Positions 21,269 to 24,594 of a stretch of DNA of 24,594 nucleotides are shown piece after piece. The first letter of the stretch is position 1, and each line of letters opens with the position of its first letter. The notes under the pieces are model-generated. The model was given only the letters and a program-made list of their open reading frames with translations. It was not told where the DNA came from and did not search any database. The position numbers were made by a program, and so were the translations under genes. The DNA is from Bacillota bacterium (lineage in GTDB: Bacteria > Bacillota > Limnochordia > Darwinibacteriales > Darwinibacteriaceae): positions 1-24,594 of the forward strand of contig JAAYSR010000013.1 of NCBI GenBank assembly GCA_012518325.1, in the 5' to 3' direction.

Positions 21269-21295
21269 AAATCCTAATTAATTTGGTTAGGATTT
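21269..21295 (-). repeat. Stem-loop in the sodA leader
   Basis: AAATCCTAA (21269-21277) and TTAGGATTT (21287-21295) form a perfect 9-bp stem with a 9-nt loop. It lies between the predicted transcription start and the sodA ribosome binding site. It could stabilise the messenger or bind a regulator. It shows no riboswitch core that I recognise. Confidence 0.5.
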
Positions 21296-21306
21296 GATTT
21301 GATTCC

Positions 21307-21335
21307 AGTCTAGCATAGAAGTAAAACAAATGCAA
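21307..21335 (-). promoter_or_regulatory. Probable SigA promoter of sodA
   Basis: On the minus strand TTGCAT (21330-21335) and TAGACT (21307-21312) lie 17 bp apart. The hexamers are moderate matches to consensus, but the spacing is ideal and the Fur-like box lies immediately upstream. Confidence 0.5.
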
Positions 21336-21336
21336 G

Positions 21337-21351
21337 TGATTCTCATTCTCA
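21337..21351. promoter_or_regulatory. Fur-family operator candidate upstream of sodA
   Basis: On the minus strand TGAGAATGAGAATCA resembles the Fur 7-1-7 site TGATAAT-N-ATTATCA. It also contains two GAGAAT hexamers in tandem, like the GATAAT array of Fur boxes. It abuts the -35 of sodA. Fur, PerR or MntR could bind, and sequence alone does not separate them. Confidence 0.5.
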
Positions 21352-21362
21352 AAGGGAAAAGA

Positions 21363-21587
21363 TTAATGCTTTAGTTTTTTCTGGGCAGATTCCCGGCGCT
21401 TGACAGGGGTTTTGCTGCCGTCTGGCTGCATAATCACAGTGTTGTCCAGGACAGCTGTGAAATTCTGCCTGAAGACAGCCAGATATTCCTGCCTCAGCCG
21501 GGCCTGTTCTTCCTTTTCTTCACCTGAGAGTCCTTGGGTTTTTGCCTTGTTGGCCAGTTCATTAATGCGTTTCAGCAGTTTTTCCAC
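21363..21587 (-). CDS. DUF896 (UPF0291, YnzC-type) small protein
   Basis: This 74-residue protein contains the family segment RINELANKAKTQGLSGEEKEE followed by RLRQEYLAVFRQNF, and ends with a short basic tail. Structures of the family show a two-helix hairpin, and its function is unknown. In B. subtilis the relative ynzC lies in the SOS-linked lexA-yneA region, but no LexA box is visible here. The open frame starts at GTG 21602. I prefer GTG 21587 because AAGGTGAGGA lies 8 nt before it and MEKLLKRINELA is the usual start. It sits between sodA and tlp on the same strand. Confidence 0.85.
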   Translation of the reverse strand: MEKLLKRINELANKAKTQGLSGEEKEEQARLRQEYLAVFRQNFTAVLDNTVIMQPDGSKTPVKRRESAQKKLKH

Positions 21588-21670
21588 TCTTCTGATCCTC
21601 ACCTTTTCTTCTTTGTCTGCCCTGTTTCTGTTCGAGAGCGGGGGGGCAACTCCTGCCTAGAAATGAAAGG

Positions 21671-21686
21671 GGACCCGGAGGGGTCC
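21671..21686 (-). terminator. Possible weak terminator after tlp
   Basis: GGACCC (21671-21676) and GGGTCC (21681-21686) form a 6-bp stem four bases after the tlp stop. On the minus strand the sequence beyond it reads CCTTTCATTTCT, so the T-rich part is interrupted. It would separate tlp from DUF896 only partly. Confidence 0.45.
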
Positions 21687-21690
21687 ACAG

Positions 21691-21894
21691 TCATTCTTCA
21701 CGCAGCTCTTTTGTTTTGGCATGTATATCCTTGCGGCGATGTTCGTTCTTGACTTCCAGCTCTTTGCGGCGACCTTCGGACATGGGCTCGTGTTCCAGGG
21801 CAAATTCCGCATCCTGCAGCCGATCCTTGGTATGGCGAATCTGCTGCTTAAGGTTTTTCGCGCTTTTTCCTTGTTCATCAAGCTTTCTGGGCAT
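21691..21894 (-). CDS. tlp: Small acid-soluble spore protein, Tlp family
   Basis: This 67-residue, highly charged helical protein aligns with B. subtilis Tlp. It has the LKQQIRHTKDRLQDAEFALE segment (Tlp: LQxMVQNTIENIEEAE) and KELEVKNEHRRKDI (Tlp: IEEKNERREESI). Tlp is made in the forespore and stays in the spore core. The frame is open from TTG 21906, but GGAGAT lies 6 nt before the ATG at 21894. A SigG-like promoter lies 30-70 bp upstream, consistent with the known forespore expression of tlp. It is 16 residues shorter than the Bacillus protein, mainly at the N-terminus. Confidence 0.75.
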   Translation of the reverse strand: MPRKLDEQGKSAKNLKQQIRHTKDRLQDAEFALEHEPMSEGRRKELEVKNEHRRKDIHAKTKELREE

Positions 21895-21931
21895 AGCTAT
21901 CTCCAATCTGTGTAATAGTGATGTTCACCTT

Positions 21932-21961
21932 TAGCGTGGATGATTCAGGCCGAGTTTATGC
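21932..21961 (-). promoter_or_regulatory. Forespore SigG-type promoter of tlp
   Basis: On the minus strand GCATA (21957-21961) and CACGCTA (21932-21938) are exactly 18 bp apart. This matches the SigG layout GHATR-N18-CATNHTA at all defined positions but one (C for T in the -10). The -35 abuts the stop codon of the SQR-like gene. Confidence 0.6.
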
Positions 21962-21962
21962 A

Positions 21963-23099
21963 TTAGAACCATGCCTTCAGCCAGTACCTCTCAAAGAGCA
22001 TCTTGGTCAGATAGGCCAGGGGATTGGGGGACGAGAGGGTGACTTTAGGCGGCGTGGCATAGACATCTGCCGAAACAAAGCAGCCCTGCCTGAAGCTGGC
22101 AAGCATGGAGGCGCCTTTGGCCCCGCCCACAAAGCGGAAGCGGGGCTTTTTGTTCGCATAGCTCAACGCCAGGTTGCGGGCGACTACTTCCGCCTGGTAG
22201 TGGGCGAAGAACCCTACCTTGGGGATGTAGGTTCCTGCCGGAGAGCGGATGCCCGCGGCATCGCCGATGGCATAGACATCGGGCAGGCTGGTGGACAGGG
22301 TTGTGGGGTCAACGATGAGCCAGCCGGAAGGGTCGGCGATAATGGAACCGCGTATGGGGGACGGCCCCCTGTGGCGGGGGATCCCGATGAAGAGATCGCC
22401 GGGGAGGTCTCCGTCACTGAGCACCAGTGAGCTGCCCTTGGCCAGGGAATGCACCTGCCTGCCCGTGAGAATTCGGATTCCCCTTTTCTCCATAATGCCC
22501 CTGAGCTTCTTGCTGTAATAGGGGCTGGCGAATTCCAGCAGCCGGCTTTCCGGGGTAACAAAGGTGATCCGGATTTTTCGCCGCAGGCCCCGCCTGCGGA
22601 AATAGGCGTCGACGAGGAGGGCGATTTCATAAGGAGCGATGGCGCCGGGAAAGGGCAGGCCGGAAATAAAGAGCACAATCTCACCTTGTCTGAATTTAGC
22701 CAGCTCTTGGGCAAGCTGTTGCGCTCCCTGCAGATCGTAGGGGTTGTAAACTGAGCTCGGCCCCGGGCTCAGCTCCTGCTCGGCGCCGAGGGCAATAATC
22801 AGGCTGTCGTAGCTCAAAAAGCCCTGATCCGTCCGGACCGCTTTGTTCTCCGGGATGAATTCTTCCACTTCTGCCTGGATAAACTGGACACCTAGCTTTT
22901 CCAGGCTGTCCAGGCTGCGGGAAATGTCCTCAGGCCGGCGTCTGCCTGTGACAACCAGGGGGAGGCCGGCCCTAAAGAGGTGGACGGCGCTCCGGTCCAC
23001 CAGGGCCACCCGGTCTGTTTTCGGCAGCACTTTGGCCAGCACATGACCGGCCACCACCCCGCCGGTGCCGCCTCCAAGAATCAGGACAGTCCTTCCCAT
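21963..23099 (-). CDS. NDH-2/SQR-like FAD-dependent oxidoreductase without the SQR active cysteine
   Basis: This 378-residue flavoprotein begins with VLILGGGTGGVVAG, an FAD-binding Rossmann motif. It has the second nucleotide region LIIALGAEQ (about 105-113) and VYAIGDAAG near residue 280 for FAD. The overall layout matches sulfide:quinone oxidoreductases and type-2 NADH dehydrogenases. SQR normally has a cysteine in C-P/G-x-APYE, but this protein reads FPGAIAPYE, so that cysteine is absent. The only cysteine is C340 near the C-terminus. Its donor is therefore not likely to be sulfide by the standard mechanism, and NAD(P)H or another reductant is possible. It starts at ATG 23099 after AGGAGGTGA. 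It faces away from the GGDEF/HD-GYP gene. Confidence 0.82.
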   Translation of the reverse strand: MGRTVLILGGGTGGVVAGHVLAKVLPKTDRVALVDRSAVHLFRAGLPLVVTGRRRPEDISRSLDSLEKLGVQFIQAEVEEFIPENKAVRTDQGFLSYDSLIIALGAEQELSPGPSSVYNPYDLQGAQQLAQELAKFRQGEIVLFISGLPFPGAIAPYEIALLVDAYFRRRGLRRKIRITFVTPESRLLEFASPYYSKKLRGIMEKRGIRILTGRQVHSLAKGSSLVLSDGDLPGDLFIGIPRHRGPSPIRGSIIADPSGWLIVDPTTLSTSLPDVYAIGDAAGIRSPAGTYIPKVGFFAHYQAEVVARNLALSYANKKPRFRFVGGAKGASMLASFRQGCFVSADVYATPPKVTLSSPNPLAYLTKMLFERYWLKAWF

Positions 23100-23237
23100 G
23101 CCTTTCACCTCCTGCATCTAGCATAGTGTATCCAGCAGGGGGCGTTTTACTAACTTCACCTTGGAATTTTTCGGCAGGAGAGAAGGGATCGCTCCAGCAA
23201 ATGCAGAAATAACTAGTTTGGTACAGGGGGTGTGGTT

Positions 23238-24594
23238 GTGGTCTTAGTGTTGCCTATTGTGTGCGCCCTCCTTGGGGCGGCACTTATTTTTTCTGCTGCC
23301 GTCCTGGCAAAGCAGAAGGACAAGGCTAAGCAAGAACGGAGCAAGTTGGAACAGATCCTGCTTGCTGTTTCTGATCCCATGCTTGTGGTCGATTCTCAAC
23401 GGCGGGTCGAGATGCTGAACCGTGCCGCTGAAAGGCTGGCGGGCTGGCCCATACACGAAGCGGAAGGGAGACTTTACCAGACGGTTTACAACGTCGACGC
23501 TGAGGTTGATGCTGTGGCCGAGGCGCTGCAGGGCAGGCCAAGGAGCCGCAAGCAGGTGGCTTTGAGGACCAAAGCCGGTGAAGAAGTTCTTGTCAGCGAT
23601 CACATTACGCCTCTGTGGGGCAAGAAGGGGAAGGTTCTGGGTGTGCTGTGCACCTTTAAACAGGTGGGGTCCAGGGAGAACCAGTGGTCCCAGCTGGCCC
23701 AGCTCTCCTTTAGGGATGCACTGACCGGTCTTTACAACCGCAGATATTTCCAGCAGGAACTGCCCAGGCTGGATCACCCTGATTTTTTGCCCCTCTCGAT
23801 GATCGTAGGCGATCTGAACGGACTAAAACTGACTAATGACATTTTCGGACACTCCATGGGCGATCAGCTGCTGATTGCTGTTTCCAACACTCTCCTGGCG
23901 ATTTGCCGGCCCAGCGACAGGGTTTTCCGCTGGGGGGGAGATGAATTCATCGTGCTTCTGCCAAAGACCGGGGCAGAGGAGGCCAAGCAAATTTGTGATC
24001 GTATCCGCCGCGCTTTGGATAAGCAGGCGGTGGGGGCTGTAGCCCTCAACATGCCCTTGGGCTGCGCCACTAAGAGCGAAGCAGGCGAGGATATCCATAT
24101 GGTGTGGCAGCGGGCTGAGGAAGAGATGTACTGGGCGAAATCAGTTGAGCAGGGGCTCTTCCAGAAGGCTACGTTGGACCGGATCACCAAGGAGCTCTAC
24201 AGCCGCAGCGAAGCAGAAAAGGAGCATGCCGAACGTGTGAGTTCCTTGGCTGAACAGTTTGGCAGGCACCTTGGCCTTCCCTGCGATGAACTGCGCAACC
24301 TCCGCCTGTGCGGCCTGCTGCACGATATTGGCAAGGTAGCCCTGGAACCGCAGCTGCTTTACAGACCCTATCCCTTGAGCCCTGAGGAAGCCCAAGAGAT
24401 GAAGCGCCATCCCCTGGTGGGCTTTCGCCTTTTGACCTGCCTGGAAGATACGGCAGATCTGGCCCCGGCTGTCCTGGCCCATCATGAATGCTGGGACGGC
24501 AGCGGTTATCCCAGGGGTCTGAAGGGTGATGAGATTCCCTACTTCAGCAGGATTTTGTCCATCATTGAGACTTATGACCGGGTCTGCGACGCGA
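23238..24594 (+). CDS. GGDEF plus HD-GYP cyclic-di-GMP signalling protein, 3' end outside window
   Basis: This reading frame runs off the right edge, so at least 452 residues are present. Residues 2-24 form one membrane helix. A PAS-like sensor follows (about 35-145), beginning LEQILLAVSDPMLVVDSQ. A GGDEF domain comes next, with DALTGLYNRR (160-169) and an intact GGDEF (233-237). Its inhibitory site RPSD (224-227) sits five residues before it. The last part is an HD-GYP phosphodiesterase domain with LLHDIGK (360-366) and HHECWDGSGYP (415-425). Both the making and the breakdown of cyclic di-GMP thus look possible. The start is GTG 23238, with AGGGGGTG 5 nt before it; an earlier in-frame GTG at 23232 would overlap that site. 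Confidence 0.92.
   Translation, partial: MVLVLPIVCALLGAALIFSAAVLAKQKDKAKQERSKLEQILLAVSDPMLVVDSQRRVEMLNRAAERLAGWPIHEAEGRLYQTVYNVDAEVDAVAEALQGRPRSRKQVALRTKAGEEVLVSDHITPLWGKKGKVLGVLCTFKQVGSRENQWSQLAQLSFRDALTGLYNRRYFQQELPRLDHPDFLPLSMIVGDLNGLKLTNDIFGHSMGDQLLIAVSNTLLAICRPSDRVFRWGGDEFIVLLPKTGAEEAKQICDRIRRALDKQAVGAVALNMPLGCATKSEAGEDIHMVWQRAEEEMYWAKSVEQGLFQKATLDRITKELYSRSEAEKEHAERVSSLAEQFGRHLGLPCDELRNLRLCGLLHDIGKVALEPQLLYRPYPLSPEEAQEMKRHPLVGFRLLTCLEDTADLAPAVLAHHECWDGSGYPRGLKGDEIPYFSRILSIIETYDRVCDA

Noticed and set aside
21363..21690. LexA control of the DUF896 gene by analogy with ynzC near B. subtilis lexA
   Set aside because: A CGAAC sequence occurs upstream, but it is followed by AGAAACAGG and lacks the GTTYG half-site.
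1..24594. Integrated mobile element, prophage or insertion sequence
   Set aside because: I found no transposase, integrase, phage gene, flanking direct repeat or tRNA attachment site. Gene content and operon structure look native.

Overview
The window looks like chromosome from a flagellated, endospore-forming member of the Bacillota (Firmicutes), probably a clostridial or limnochordial lineage. The evidence is a FlaG-like tail at the left edge, a YheC/YheD-type spore-coat ATP-grasp gene, a Tlp-type small acid-soluble spore protein with a SigG-like promoter, strong GGAGGTG-type ribosome binding sites, frequent TTG/GTG starts, SigA-type promoters and a LexA box of the Bacillus type. Base composition is moderately G+C rich. 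I see no rRNA, tRNA, CRISPR array, insertion sequence or prophage. The gene content reads as core and lineage-specific genes rather than a mobile island.

Layout. 1-2932: end of flaG, a nitroreductase, thiol peroxidase tpx, a DUF4097 repeat protein and a secreted TPR protein. 3057-8232: an S9 peptidase, a secreted FMN_bind-like protein with a near-consensus promoter and a strong terminator, a DUF2974 hydrolase, a 40-residue membrane microprotein and an APH-like kinase. 8195-11696: the mrfA-mrfB (yprA-yprB) DNA repair operon. Its promoter carries an exact LexA box between the -35 and -10. 11808-13373: a divergent, secreted EreA/ChaN-like protein with an extended -10 promoter. 13319-18205: a surface-glycan cluster with a polysaccharide pyruvyl transferase, a GT4-GT2 fusion, a 28-residue membrane microprotein, a second GT4 enzyme and a four-helix membrane protein. 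18238-20498: a probable spore-associated cluster. Here a YheC/YheD ATP-grasp gene is flanked by two operons that encode three related small helical proteins and two tiny single-span membrane peptides. 20576-21894: sodA with a Fur-like operator, a DUF896 protein and tlp. 21963-24594: an SQR-like flavoprotein lacking the usual active-site cysteine, and a 3'-truncated GGDEF plus HD-GYP signalling protein.

How the genes fit together. Three themes recur: oxidative and DNA damage defence (tpx, sodA, mrfAB, nitroreductase), cell-surface glycan and envelope functions, and sporulation. The least-described parts are the 18.2-20.5 kb small-protein cluster and the LexA-controlled mrfAB promoter. Several convergent genes overlap at their 3' ends (8195-8232, 13319-13373, 5954-5964), so this segment is tightly packed.
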